Of a DNA stretch of 37,818 nucleotides, positions 24,050 through 32,401 are shown piece after piece. The notes below the pieces were generated by a model. That model made no database searches, was not told where the DNA came from, and worked only from the letters and a program-made list of their open reading frames with translations. The DNA is taken from contig CAJUFV010000061.1 in NCBI GenBank assembly GCA_910585795.1, positions 1-37,818 on the forward strand. The letters run 5' to 3'. The translations under genes were made by a program, and so were the position numbers. The first letter of the stretch is position 1, and the number at the start of each line of letters is the position of its first letter. This DNA is from an uncultured Clostridia bacterium (GTDB lineage: Bacteria; Bacillota; Clostridia; UBA1381).

Positions 24050-24511
24050 ATGCTTATTAAAAGAGCTGTAAAAAACGATATCGGTATATTGGCGGAGCTG
24101 GCGGGGTTAATGTGGAAGGATAGTACATCTGATGAGTTGAAAGAGGAATTTTCAGAGCTTGTGAAGAGATGTGTATTTTTTATTGTGTTTGAAGATAATG
24201 AAGCTGTCGGTTTTGCTCAGTGTCAGCTCAGATGTGACTATGTTGAGGGTACAGACAGCAGTCCTGTAGGATATTTAGAGGGTATTTTTGTGCGGGAAGA
24301 GTATCGTGGCAGAGGATACGCGAAGAATTTGCTGAAACAATGTGAGAAATGGTCGAGTGAAAATGGATGTAAGGAATTTGCCAGTGATTGTGAACTGAAT
24401 AATAATATAAGCTTGGAATTTCATTTGCGTGAGGGATTTACAGAGACCAACAGAATTATATGCTTTACAAAAAAACTAAATGAGGAGAATTTATATGTCA
24501 AACAGTTATAA
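24050..24511 (+). CDS. GNAT acetyltransferase of the aminoglycoside 6'-N-acetyltransferase type
   Basis: This encodes 153 residues from ATG 24050, preceded by AAAGGGGTG. A TTG at 24023 is in frame but upstream of that site. The GNAT acetyl-CoA loop is V-R-E-E-Y-R-G-R-G-Y-A. The following segments Y-L-E-G-I-F-V, G-C-K-E-F-A-S-D-C-E-L-N-N and F-H-x-x-x-G-F-x-E-T match AAC(6')-I enzymes, which acetylate the 6'-amino group of aminoglycosides. As a chromosomal relative, its true substrate could be another amine. It lies 29 bases after the GTPase gene and overlaps the following CAT-like gene by 17 bases, so these are co-expressed. Confidence 0.85.
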   Translation: MLIKRAVKNDIGILAELAGLMWKDSTSDELKEEFSELVKRCVFFIVFEDNEAVGFAQCQLRCDYVEGTDSSPVGYLEGIFVREEYRGRGYAKNLLKQCEKWSSENGCKEFASDCELNNNISLEFHLREGFTETNRIICFTKKLNEENLYVKQL

Positions 24512-25124
24512 AATAATAGATGAAAAGAATTGGAAACGGACTATGCATTGTAAAGTATTCAGAAGCTGTGTTGAGCCGTCGTTTTGTGTGACCTTTGAAT
24601 TGGATATAACAAATTTTCTGACAAAAATCCGAAGGCAGAAATATTCATTTACTTTGGCGATGGTGTTTGCTGTGTCAAAATGCGCTAATGAGATAGAAGA
24701 ATTCCGCTATCGTTTTTTGGATGGCAGAATTGTGCTTTTTGACAGGATAGACACGGCCTTTACATATCTTAATAAGGAGACAGAGCTGTTTAAGGTAGTT
24801 AATGTTCCGATGTGCGATAACATAGAGGAATATATTACGCTGGCAGAAAAGACGGAAAAAGAACAGCGTGAGTATTTCACAGGCCCTCTAGGCAATGATG
24901 TATTTCAGTTTTCAGCTATGCCGTGGGTTGCGTATACGCATATTTCACATACCAATTCAGGCAGGAAAGATAACGCCACTCCTCTGTTTGACTGGGGAAA
25001 ATATTTCGAGCGTGATGGTAAAGTGATACTCCCATTCTCGGTTCAGGCGCATCATTCCTTTGTGGATGGTTTGCATATAGGAAGGCTGGCTGAGAGAATA
25101 CAGGGATTTTTAAATGAGTATTGA
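24495..25124 (+). CDS. Chloramphenicol acetyltransferase-like (CatA family) protein
   Basis: This encodes 209 residues from ATG 24495, 7 bases after GAGGAG; the in-frame ATG 24480 precedes the ribosome site. It has the CAT trimer fold pattern: an F-x-V-T-F-E-L-D-I-T strand, S-A-M-P-W-V, and near the end L-P-F-S-V-Q-A-H-H-S-F-V-D-G-L-H. The H186-H187-x3-D-G motif carries the catalytic histidine. The segment after P-W-V, where resistance CATs have F-x-S-F-N-L, reads A-Y-T-H-I-S-H here, so the substrate may not be chloramphenicol. The start overlaps the AAC(6')-like gene. Family is secure; resistance activity is not. Confidence 0.87.
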   Translation: MSNSYKIIDEKNWKRTMHCKVFRSCVEPSFCVTFELDITNFLTKIRRQKYSFTLAMVFAVSKCANEIEEFRYRFLDGRIVLFDRIDTAFTYLNKETELFKVVNVPMCDNIEEYITLAEKTEKEQREYFTGPLGNDVFQFSAMPWVAYTHISHTNSGRKDNATPLFDWGKYFERDGKVILPFSVQAHHSFVDGLHIGRLAERIQGFLNEY

Positions 25125-25143
25125 TATGTGAAAGGAAATAGGT

Positions 25144-26520
25144 ATGAAATCAAAAACAACATATATATGCAATGAGTGCGGATACAAGTCACCGAAGTGG
25201 CTCGGCAAGTGTCCTGGGTGCGGAAGCTGGAACACAATTGAGGAAACACTTGTGGCGGCTGAAAAGAAGACGTCTGCCACGAAATCACTTGTGAGGGAAA
25301 ATACGGTAAGCGCGCGTATGCCGAAAAAAATAGGCGATGTGAAAATCGGTTATGAAACTAGATATAATACAGGCCTGAAGGAGCTTGACAGGGTGCTGGG
25401 AGGAGGACTTGTGGAAGGTTCTCTGATACTTGTGGGCGGAGACCCGGGCATTGGTAAATCAACACTCCTTTTACAGATATGCGAGAAAATGGGGGAGGAA
25501 AAGAAGATACTGTATGTATCAGGCGAGGAATCCGAAGGACAGATAAAGCTGAGAGCGGAGCGTCTTGGTGTTACCACGGGTAATTTGTATCTTATATCAG
25601 AAACTGATGTTGAGATGATTATTGAATGTATAAACGAGGTAAAGCCTGATATAGTCATTATCGACTCAATACAGACGATGAACAGGGAGGATATTGCCTC
25701 CGCGGCGGGAAGCGTGCCGCAGGTGCGTGAGGCTACAAATGCGTTTATGCATGTGGCAAAAGCGATGGGGATTGCGATGTTTATTGTGGGTCATGTTACT
25801 AAAGAGGGCGCGATTGCGGGCCCTAGGGTATTGGAGCATATGGTTGACTGCGTACTCTATTTCGAGGGTGACAGACAGCTTACGTTTAGAATTCTTAGAG
25901 CGGTAAAGAACCGTTTTGGCTCAACAAATGAGATAGGCGTGTTTGAGATGTGTGATTCGGGATTGCGTGAGGTTGATAATCCCTCTATGATGCTTCTTGA
26001 AGGAAGAAATACGGACATATCAGGAAGCGCGATTGTATGTGCTATGGAGGGCAGCCGTGGTGTTATGGCAGAAATACAGGCGCTTGTCACACCGACCGGA
26101 TTTGGAAATCCCAGACGTATGTCGAACGGACTTGACCAATACAGAACACTGCTGCTTATTGCGGTACTTGAAAAACGCGCTCGGATGAATTTATCAAATT
26201 CTGACGTATATATTAATGTCGCCGGAGGACTGAGAATTGATGAAACAGCAGTTGATTTGGGTGTGTGTGCTGCGATTGCGACAAGTCAGTCAGATGTGCC
26301 GCTGCCGCCTGATATGATTTTTATAGGCGAAGTGGGGCTTGGCGGAGAGCTAAGAGGAGTTTCTCAGCTTGAAAAGCGTATAAGCGAGGCGGCTAAGCTG
26401 GGCTTCAAGTCGGCTATTGTGCCGAAACAGTCGCTTAAAGGCATAAAGATTCCCGACGGCTTTGCGGCATACGGTATACGGACGGTAACAGAAATGATAA
26501 ATATGCTGCGGCGTAAATAG
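25144..26520 (+). CDS. radA: DNA repair protein RadA/Sms
   Basis: This encodes 458 residues, the usual RadA length. It has an N-terminal C4 zinc finger (C9, C12, C23, C26), a RecA-like ATPase core with G99-D-P-G-I-G-K-S-T107 and V-I-I-D-S-I-Q-T, the RadA signature K255-N-R-F-G259, and a C-terminal Lon-protease-like domain (Y-I-N-V-A-G-G-L-R). RadA is a branch-migration helicase in homologous recombination. Ribosome site AAAGGA precedes the ATG, 19 bases after the CAT-like gene. A consensus promoter begins at the base after its stop codon. Confidence 0.97.
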   Translation: MKSKTTYICNECGYKSPKWLGKCPGCGSWNTIEETLVAAEKKTSATKSLVRENTVSARMPKKIGDVKIGYETRYNTGLKELDRVLGGGLVEGSLILVGGDPGIGKSTLLLQICEKMGEEKKILYVSGEESEGQIKLRAERLGVTTGNLYLISETDVEMIIECINEVKPDIVIIDSIQTMNREDIASAAGSVPQVREATNAFMHVAKAMGIAMFIVGHVTKEGAIAGPRVLEHMVDCVLYFEGDRQLTFRILRAVKNRFGSTNEIGVFEMCDSGLREVDNPSMMLLEGRNTDISGSAIVCAMEGSRGVMAEIQALVTPTGFGNPRRMSNGLDQYRTLLLIAVLEKRARMNLSNSDVYINVAGGLRIDETAVDLGVCAAIATSQSDVPLPPDMIFIGEVGLGGELRGVSQLEKRISEAAKLGFKSAIVPKQSLKGIKIPDGFAAYGIRTVTEMINMLRRK

Positions 26521-26549
26521 TTGACAAGTATAAAGATTTATATTATAAT
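26521..26549 (+). promoter_or_regulatory. Perfect consensus sigma-A promoter directly after radA
   Basis: TTGACA (26521-26526), a 17-base spacer and TATAAT (26544-26549) match consensus exactly. The -35 abuts the radA stop codon. A bulged hairpin (26552-26574, arms AATAAGGGA and TCCCGTTATT with one bulged G) lies at the expected transcript start and is followed by a T-rich stretch, so it may also end the radA transcript or cap the new one. Confidence 0.88.
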
Positions 26550-26618
26550 TTAATAAGGGAATTTTCCCGTTATTTTAGTTTTCAATTTAGTTGTAAGCGA
26601 CAGAGAGGTATACCGTAA

Positions 26619-27086
26619 GTGGAGGAAAAAAGAACAGGCGGCGGAAAAGAATTTGTTTTCTCGATTATATGTGCAGTAATACTGCTTTTCATAGGAAGGA
26701 TAATAATAAATTCTATTGAGAATTACAAGATAATAGGCACAATTATAACTATAGTTATGTTTTGCGTGCTTGGATTTTTTGTGTTGACACGCTATAGCGC
26801 GGTATATACCTATACTTTGAAAAATGACAGAATGCGTATAAACAGAAGCATAGGACACCGGAATAAAGAGGTTGATTTTGCTGTTTCCGATATCAGGACT
26901 GTTACAAGGACAAAGCCTGCGAAGGCTCCTAGAAATACGGTTATAATGCGGGCAAGTGTTTTTTCGTCAAAAAATCTGTGGTATATTGTATATGATAAAA
27001 ACAGAATCCGTACGATGCTTGTATGCGATATGTCAAAAAAAATGGCTGAAAAGCTCAAAAGCAGAGCAAAAAATGTTAGGGCATAA
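26619..27086 (+). CDS. Two-helix membrane protein with basic C-terminal domain, unknown function
   Basis: This encodes 155 residues from GTG 26619, with AGAGAGG about 10 bases upstream. Two membrane helices (about 11-31 and 39-63) are followed by a basic cytosolic domain with short beta-like stretches (Y-T-Y-T-L-K-N-D-R-M-R-I-N and L-W-Y-I-V-Y-D-K-N-R-I), resembling a small PH-like domain. I do not recognise a named family. It sits between radA and ricT and shares the strong promoter, 15 bases before ricT, so it is likely co-transcribed with ricT. Confidence 0.75.
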   Translation: MEEKRTGGGKEFVFSIICAVILLFIGRIIINSIENYKIIGTIITIVMFCVLGFFVLTRYSAVYTYTLKNDRMRINRSIGHRNKEVDFAVSDIRTVTRTKPAKAPRNTVIMRASVFSSKNLWYIVYDKNRIRTMLVCDMSKKMAEKLKSRAKNVRA

Positions 27087-27101
27087 TGAAGGGGTTTAAA
27101 T

Positions 27102-27953
27102 ATGATTAATATTATAGGAGTACGTTTTAAGCCGGCGGGTAAAACGTACTATTTTGACCCTCTGGATTTTAAGATAGAAGAGGGTGAACACGTAATTGTG
27201 GAAACCTCCAGAGGTATGGAGTACGGAAGCGTTGTAATGGCGGAAAAGTCTATTGACGCGGAACAATTTCAAAAACCGCTGAAAGGGGTTGTCCGAATCG
27301 CGACAGATGAGGACACTGAAAAATATAAGAAAAATAAAGAGCTTGAAAAGGAAGCCTATAAAATCTGCCTTGAAAAAATACATGAGCATGGTCTTGATAT
27401 GAAGCTTGTAGAGGTGGAATATACATTTGACGGTAATAAGATACTGTTTTATTTTACGGCAGAAGGACGAATTGACTTTCGTGAGCTGGTAAAGGATTTG
27501 GCGACTATCTTTAAAACTAGAATAGAGCTGAGACAAATCGGTGTGCGCGATGAGGCTAAAACCTTAGGCAGTATTGGTATATGCGGCAGAGGCCTTTGCT
27601 GTAGTCAATTTTTGGGTGAGTTTGCTCCTGTTTCAATTAAGATGGCAAAGGAGCAGGGGCTATCCCTGAATCCGTCAAAAATTTCAGGAGCCTGCGGCAG
27701 ACTTATGTGCTGTCTGAAATATGAGCAGGATAATTATGAGGAAATACTGAAAATCACTCCCAGGCAGGGCGCGCTTGTACAGACTCCTGACGGAAACGGT
27801 ACTGTTGAGTTTGTAAGTCTTTTAAAAGGACTGGTTAAGGTAAAGCTCGATGATGAAAATGAAAAAACTCTTAAGGAATTTAAGGTTACTGATGTAAAAA
27901 TTCTGAAGCGCAATAAAAATAATGATGATTCAAAGGAAAACAACACCGATTAA
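27102..27953 (+). CDS. ricT: PSP1-domain protein RicT (YaaT)
   Basis: This encodes 283 residues with the PSP1 domain. The cysteine motifs C-G-R-G-L-C-C and C-G-R-L-M-C-C are diagnostic of RicT. In Bacillus subtilis RicT with RicA and RicF forms a cluster-binding complex that guides RNase Y in mRNA maturation and affects sporulation and competence. The start ATG is preceded by GAAGGGG. The C-terminal tail is Lys/Asn/Asp-rich. RicA and RicF homologues are not in the window. Confidence 0.95.
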   Translation: MINIIGVRFKPAGKTYYFDPLDFKIEEGEHVIVETSRGMEYGSVVMAEKSIDAEQFQKPLKGVVRIATDEDTEKYKKNKELEKEAYKICLEKIHEHGLDMKLVEVEYTFDGNKILFYFTAEGRIDFRELVKDLATIFKTRIELRQIGVRDEAKTLGSIGICGRGLCCSQFLGEFAPVSIKMAKEQGLSLNPSKISGACGRLMCCLKYEQDNYEEILKITPRQGALVQTPDGNGTVEFVSLLKGLVKVKLDDENEKTLKEFKVTDVKILKRNKNNDDSKENNTD

Positions 27954-27969
27954 AATTTTTTAAAAACTA

Positions 27970-27998
27970 TTGAAGAATAAATTTTTTTGTGTTACAAT
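27970..27998 (+). promoter_or_regulatory. Promoter of the small ferredoxin
   Basis: TTGAAG (27970-27975), a 17-base spacer and TACAAT (27993-27998). The leader to the ATG is about 48 bases. Confidence 0.75.
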
Positions 27999-28052
27999 AG
28001 ATTAAGATTAACGTTTAGAAGAGCGTTATTAATTTGAAGGGGGTGTATTTTG

Positions 28053-28223
28053 ATGGCATATGCAATTTCAGATGCTTGTATTTCTTGCGGAGCTTGCGCG
28101 GCGGAATGTCCTGTAGGCGCTATTTCAGAAGGTGATGCTAAATATGTAATTGATGCGGATACTTGTATTGAATGCGGCGCGTGTGCAGGTGTATGTCCTG
28201 TGGGCGCTCCTGAACAGGCGTAA
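28053..28223 (+). CDS. Small 2[4Fe-4S] clostridial-type ferredoxin
   Basis: This encodes 56 residues with two C-x2-C-x2-C-x3-C-P motifs: C-I-S-C-G-A-C-A-A-E-C-P and C-I-E-C-G-A-C-A-G-V-C-P. This is the classical low-potential electron carrier of anaerobes, carrying two [4Fe-4S] clusters, and is typical of Clostridia in length and spacing. AAGGGGG lies about 8 bases before the ATG. It has its own promoter and terminator, as expected for an abundant single-gene transcript. It supports an anaerobic lifestyle. Confidence 0.96.
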   Translation: MAYAISDACISCGACAAECPVGAISEGDAKYVIDADTCIECGACAGVCPVGAPEQA

Positions 28224-28239
28224 TTAAATATGAATGAAG

Positions 28240-28278
28240 GGGTGTTGTATTGGCATTTTCAGTACAGCACCCTTTTTT
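28240..28278 (+). terminator. Terminator of the ferredoxin gene
   Basis: A 12-bp stem with two G-U pairs (28240-28251 with 28261-28272), a 9-base loop and six T residues. Only 21 bases separate it from the next start codon, and no promoter is visible between, so partial read-through may feed the next gene. Confidence 0.82.
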
Positions 28279-28299
28279 CTCTATAAGAGGTGATATGAA

Positions 28300-30207
28300 T
28301 TGAAAAGAGTTATATTTCTTATGGCTGCGGTAATATTGGCATTCATGCTTGTGTCATGCTCAAATGGAGGCGTGGTCTACGAGCCGCAGGGAAGTAAGCT
28401 GCCGTCGACAGGAAATTCGTGGACAGTGCTTGTATATATGTGCGCTTCTGACGCGGAAACTCAAAGCGGAGTATACTCAGACAAGCTAAGACAGATGATG
28501 AATGTGGAGTATCCTGAAAATGTAACGGTGGCTGTGCAGACAGGAGGCGGCGGCACATGGCATATGAATGGCGTTTATAGTGATTACATGCAGCGTTTTG
28601 AAGCGGAAAAAGACGCGTTATACCTGGCGGACCAGTCGGTTAGTATAGACATGGGAAATTACAGAACATTAGCGGACTTTATTGAATGGGGAATGTTAAA
28701 TTACAGCTCCGATAAATACATGCTTATTCTGGCTGGCGCCGGAGGGAATTGTATAGACGGTATGGGCTATGACAGTATGTATGAAAATAACAGTCTAAAT
28801 CTTGAAGAAATTTCCTATGCTATGAGCCTTGCGAGCCGTAAGTTTGATATTGTAGGTCTTGACGCGTCGCTTATGGGCAGTCTTGAAACAGCGACAGCGC
28901 TGTCTACATACGCTGATTATCTTGTGGCTTCTCAGTCATTGCAGGGGGAGGACAGCTGGGATTATGAAGGCTTTCTGCGGTATTTATGTAATAATCCAAT
29001 GAGCAGTGATGAGGATATTTGCAGAGAAATTTGTGATACATATTATAAGAAATGTCTTTCAGGTAAAACAGCCTTCAGCGCGGCGATGTCTGTTACCGAT
29101 ATGTCAAAAATTTCCGCGCTGAATCAGGCGTTTGACGGAATGGCTGGGGATATGCTTATATCGACTGATTCTCTGCGAAACCTTTCACAGCTTTTAAGGG
29201 TTATGGATACAGTGCATATTTACGGAGGCGCGTCTGAGGGTGAAGGGTATTCAAAGCTTATTGATTTGGGAGATATTGCCGTAAAGGCGCGTGGATGTAT
29301 AGGCAGTACGTCCGACAGATTGGTTGAGGCTCTTAATGACGCGATTGTATACAGAGTTTGCGGTGAAGGCGAGGCAAGCTGTACTGGTCTTAGTGTGTAT
29401 TATCCTTTTGCCGGTGGCAATGAAAAGCTGCAGCAGTATATGGAGATTGCTACAAGCGCAAAATATAAGGAGTTTTTACATAAAATATGTATAAATAGCT
29501 CCGTGGATGACCCGTCAGTCAGCGAGAATTATGCCGCTTCATGGGCTTGGAATACATATAATGAGGATATGCAGTTGCTTGAATACAACTCAATTCTTGA
29601 TATGAACTCATATGAATTAAATATTTTGGGTAACATGGATATGTTCAAGAATATTTCAATTAATGTTTATAAAGCCTTGAGGGACGGCGGTTATGTGTTT
29701 ATAGGTAATTATGACAGGCTTGACAGTGATTGGGAGGCAGGGATTTTCAAGGACGGCTTTGACGGTAAAATGATGACGCTTTGCGGAAAATCAGTTTCGC
29801 CATCGCTTTTAAGGGACTATAATGATTATAAGCTTTATTCGGTTCCGGTAATACTTAACGGTGTAAGAAGCAATATACGCATTAAATATGATAAGAACAC
29901 AAATAAATACAGTATTATTGGAGCATGGCAGGGTATAGATGAAAATGGAGCGGTTAAAAGCTCGTTAAAGAAGGTTGGGATTTTTGACAGAATAACGCCT
30001 GTTCTCTCCGTGTATGATGAGGAGCATAAAGCTTCGGAGTATACAACGGGAGCGCTTGCGGTGAAGTTGACAGGCGGCGCGGCGGAAAGCATGGTTGAAA
30101 ATAATTCCTATATCCTTGAATATGAGCTTACGGATATATATGGCCAAAAGCGCAGGGGAACACCTGTAAAGGCACGCTGTACGGCAGGAATTTTGAATTT
30201 TGAGTAA
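28300..30207 (+). CDS. Clostripain-family (C11) lipoprotein with both catalytic positions substituted
   Basis: This encodes 635 residues from TTG 28300 with AGAGGTGA 6 bases upstream. A lipoprotein signal ends at L-V-S-C20. The clostripain-like domain (about 38-400) has W-T-V-L-V-Y-M, Y-M-L-I-L, L-N-L-E-E-I, F-D-I-V-G-L-D and Y-L-V-A-S-Q. Active members have W-(D/N)-H-G-G-G and F-D-A-C-L-M. Here these read A145-G-A147-G-G-N150 and L-D-A-S190-L-M, so the catalytic His is Ala and the nucleophilic Cys is Ser. It should be inactive as a cysteine protease and may bind peptides or act as a surface scaffold. The C-terminal roughly 200 residues look like a beta-rich binding region. No promoter is seen between the preceding terminator and the start. 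It is followed 15 bases later by an aminopeptidase. Confidence 0.88.
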   Translation: MKRVIFLMAAVILAFMLVSCSNGGVVYEPQGSKLPSTGNSWTVLVYMCASDAETQSGVYSDKLRQMMNVEYPENVTVAVQTGGGGTWHMNGVYSDYMQRFEAEKDALYLADQSVSIDMGNYRTLADFIEWGMLNYSSDKYMLILAGAGGNCIDGMGYDSMYENNSLNLEEISYAMSLASRKFDIVGLDASLMGSLETATALSTYADYLVASQSLQGEDSWDYEGFLRYLCNNPMSSDEDICREICDTYYKKCLSGKTAFSAAMSVTDMSKISALNQAFDGMAGDMLISTDSLRNLSQLLRVMDTVHIYGGASEGEGYSKLIDLGDIAVKARGCIGSTSDRLVEALNDAIVYRVCGEGEASCTGLSVYYPFAGGNEKLQQYMEIATSAKYKEFLHKICINSSVDDPSVSENYAASWAWNTYNEDMQLLEYNSILDMNSYELNILGNMDMFKNISINVYKALRDGGYVFIGNYDRLDSDWEAGIFKDGFDGKMMTLCGKSVSPSLLRDYNDYKLYSVPVILNGVRSNIRIKYDKNTNKYSIIGAWQGIDENGAVKSSLKKVGIFDRITPVLSVYDEEHKASEYTTGALAVKLTGGAAESMVENNSYILEYELTDIYGQKRRGTPVKARCTAGILNFE

Positions 30208-30222
30208 AAGAAGGTATTGGAT

Positions 30223-31479
30223 GTGGACAGCACAAGAAGGTTAATTGATTTCATTGAAAAGAGTACGGATTGCTATCACGCTGTAAGGACAGTTAAGGAA
30301 ATCCTCAAAGCGAACGGTTTTGCAGAGCTTAGAGAAAAAGAAAAATGGGAAATAAAACGCGGAGGTAAGTATTATGTTTCCCGAAATTCCTCATCATTAA
30401 TTGCTTTTCGGATTCCGCATGGCGAATACAAGTCATTTTTGATTTGCGCTTCGCATACAGACTCGCCGGCATTCAAGCTTAAGCCTGAGTTTGAGCTTGA
30501 GACAGAGGATGGAATAAAACTGAGCGTTGAAGGCTATGGCGGAATGATAATGTCTTCGTGGATGGACAGACCTCTTTCCGTAAGTGGAAGAATTTTTACG
30601 GTAGCTAACGGAAAACTAAGAGAGTATCTGGTAAATATTGACCGTGACCTTGTGGTTATACCGAATTTGGCAATTCATATGAGCCGTGATATAAATAAGG
30701 GCTATGAATTTAACATAAAGCGTGACATGTGTCCGATTGCCGGAGGCGAAAAAGATGCTTTGATGGAATTAGTGGCGAAGAACACGGGTGTTAGGAAGGA
30801 TGATATAAAGGGATTTGACCTGTTTCTGTATAACCGCGCAAAGGGAACTGTGTTTGGAACGGCTGATGAGTATTTTGCCGCGCCCAGAATTGACGATTTA
30901 CAATGTGTTTTTGCGACTCTGGAAGGCTTTACTAATTCGGAAAGCGAGGCTTCAGTTTCAGTATTTGCCGCTTTTGATAATGAGGAAGTGGGCAGCGGAA
31001 CGAAGCAGGGAGCATTGTCCTCGTTTCTTGACGATGTTCTTGAAAGGATAAATTTTTCACTGGGCTGTGATGAAGAACAGTATAAGCGCGCGCTGGCGGA
31101 GAGCTTTATGCTGTCCTGCGATAATGCCCATGCGGCGCATCCTAATTATCCGGATAAGTCAGACAGTAGTAACAGGGTATATATGAATAGAGGAATAGTT
31201 ATAAAGTATAACGCAAACCAGCGTTATACAACGGATGCGTTTTCTGAGACTGTAGTGAAGTATATATGTGAAAAGGCAGAAGTGCCTTATCAGTTGTACT
31301 CGAATAGGAGCGATATGCCGGGCGGTTCTACTCTTGGGAATTTGTCAGATGAAAAGGTATCTGTTAACACAGCGGACATAGGTTTAGCTCAGCTTGCTAT
31401 GCATTCCTCATATGAAACAGCAGGAGCAAAAGATACATCATATATGATTAAGTTTATTAAGGAGTTTTATAAAATGTAG
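30223..31479 (+). CDS. apeB: M18-family aspartyl aminopeptidase
   Basis: This encodes about 418 residues from GTG 30223. The in-frame TTG at 30217 lies only 2 bases after the AAGAAGG ribosome site, so the GTG (8 bases) is preferred. Metal ligands and catalytic motifs of M18 are present: S-H78-T-D-S-P, a central I-D-D-L, D252-N-E-E-V-G-S and H-A-A-H-P-N-Y-P-D-K. The enzyme is a zinc- or cobalt-dependent cytosolic aminopeptidase removing N-terminal acidic residues. It follows the C11-like lipoprotein gene closely and ends in a terminator. Confidence 0.95.
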   Translation: MDSTRRLIDFIEKSTDCYHAVRTVKEILKANGFAELREKEKWEIKRGGKYYVSRNSSSLIAFRIPHGEYKSFLICASHTDSPAFKLKPEFELETEDGIKLSVEGYGGMIMSSWMDRPLSVSGRIFTVANGKLREYLVNIDRDLVVIPNLAIHMSRDINKGYEFNIKRDMCPIAGGEKDALMELVAKNTGVRKDDIKGFDLFLYNRAKGTVFGTADEYFAAPRIDDLQCVFATLEGFTNSESEASVSVFAAFDNEEVGSGTKQGALSSFLDDVLERINFSLGCDEEQYKRALAESFMLSCDNAHAAHPNYPDKSDSSNRVYMNRGIVIKYNANQRYTTDAFSETVVKYICEKAEVPYQLYSNRSDMPGGSTLGNLSDEKVSVNTADIGLAQLAMHSSYETAGAKDTSYMIKFIKEFYKM

Positions 31480-31489
31480 TTTACATTGT

Positions 31490-31515
31490 AAAAGACTGTT
31501 TTAAACAGTCTTTTT
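31490..31515 (+). terminator. Terminator of the aminopeptidase gene
   Basis: A near-perfect palindrome AAAAGACTGTTT / AAACAGTCTTTT (31490-31501 with 31503-31514) followed by T residues, 10 bases after the stop. Confidence 0.85.
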
Positions 31516-31657
31516 ACTTTATTTGTTAAAATAATAGAGAATGTTTTTGTGTATCTGTATTAACATATCAAATTATGTATGAAAATACAGAAAATTAATA
31601 AATATACTGAAAATGTATAATTATACAAAGAAAGCGTGGAAATTTTTTAAATAACTA

Positions 31658-31686
31658 TTGCTATTTCAGAGAAATTTTGATATGAT
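31658..31686 (+). promoter_or_regulatory. Promoter of the amino-acid ABC transporter operon
   Basis: TTGCTA (31658-31663), a 17-base spacer and TATGAT (31681-31686). The leader to ATG 31727 is about 35 bases, with no room for a riboswitch. Upstream 31516-31657 is plain AT-rich DNA. Confidence 0.65.
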
Positions 31687-31726
31687 AGAATACAATGAAA
31701 GCAGAAATATTACGGAGGGGGTAAAT

Positions 31727-32401
31727 ATGGATTTAGTAAGCCGTTTAACGGCCACCTTTATAACTGAGGACAGGTGGCGCTGGTTTGCCAGCGGATTGGG
31801 ATATACGCTCTTAATTACACTTTTTGCTGTAATACTGGGTTTTGTTATAGGTGTTTTGATGGCTCTGATGCGTCTTTCAAAAAGTAAAATTCTTAGAGCA
31901 ATTTCAGGTACATATATAGATATTATACGTGGTACGCCAACAATGGTACAGCTGTTGATAATATATTTTGTTATTTTCGCGTCCGTAAATATATCAGCAT
32001 GGATTGTTGGGGCGATTGCCTTTGGGATTAACAGCGGCGCGTATATCGCGGAAATTGTGCGCGGCGGAATATTATCGGTAAATATAGGACAAACAGAGGC
32101 AGGACGCTCGCTTGGAATGACACCAAGACAGACAATGATAAGTATTGTAATGCCGCAGGCAATGAAAAATATTCTGCCAGCGCTTGGAAATGAGTTTGTA
32201 GTTCTTATAAAAGAAACTGCGGTAGTCGGTATGATAAGTAATATTGACCTTGTAGGCGCTGCGAGAAAAGTACAGGGACGCACATATGATTATTTGATAC
32301 CGCTTTTGGCAATAGCAGTGATATATTATGTAGTTATCAAAATTATAAGCCTGATATTGGCAAAGCTTGAAAAAGGTATGAGAAAGGCGGATAAACGATG
32401 A
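31727..32401 (+). CDS. Polar amino-acid ABC transporter permease
   Basis: This encodes 224 residues from ATG 31727, which follows ACGGAGGGGG; further upstream in-frame starts lie before this site and within the promoter. It is a HisM/GlnP-type permease with about five membrane helices and the cytosolic coupling (EAA) motif T-E-A-G-R-S-L-G-M-T. The G-A-Y-I-A-E-I-V-R-G-G-I segment is characteristic of the polar amino-acid uptake family. The last 4 bases overlap the ATPase gene. It imports an amino acid together with the next two genes. Confidence 0.94.
   Translation: MDLVSRLTATFITEDRWRWFASGLGYTLLITLFAVILGFVIGVLMALMRLSKSKILRAISGTYIDIIRGTPTMVQLLIIYFVIFASVNISAWIVGAIAFGINSGAYIAEIVRGGILSVNIGQTEAGRSLGMTPRQTMISIVMPQAMKNILPALGNEFVVLIKETAVVGMISNIDLVGAARKVQGRTYDYLIPLLAIAVIYYVVIKIISLILAKLEKGMRKADKR

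Noticed and set aside
24050..25124. Integron or transposon-borne resistance cassette
   Set aside because: No attC-like site, IS or inverted repeats flank the acetyltransferase genes, and base composition matches the neighbours.
31516..31657. Riboswitch before the amino-acid transporter
   Set aside because: The promoter lies at 31658-31686, downstream of this AT-rich stretch, and the remaining leader is too short.
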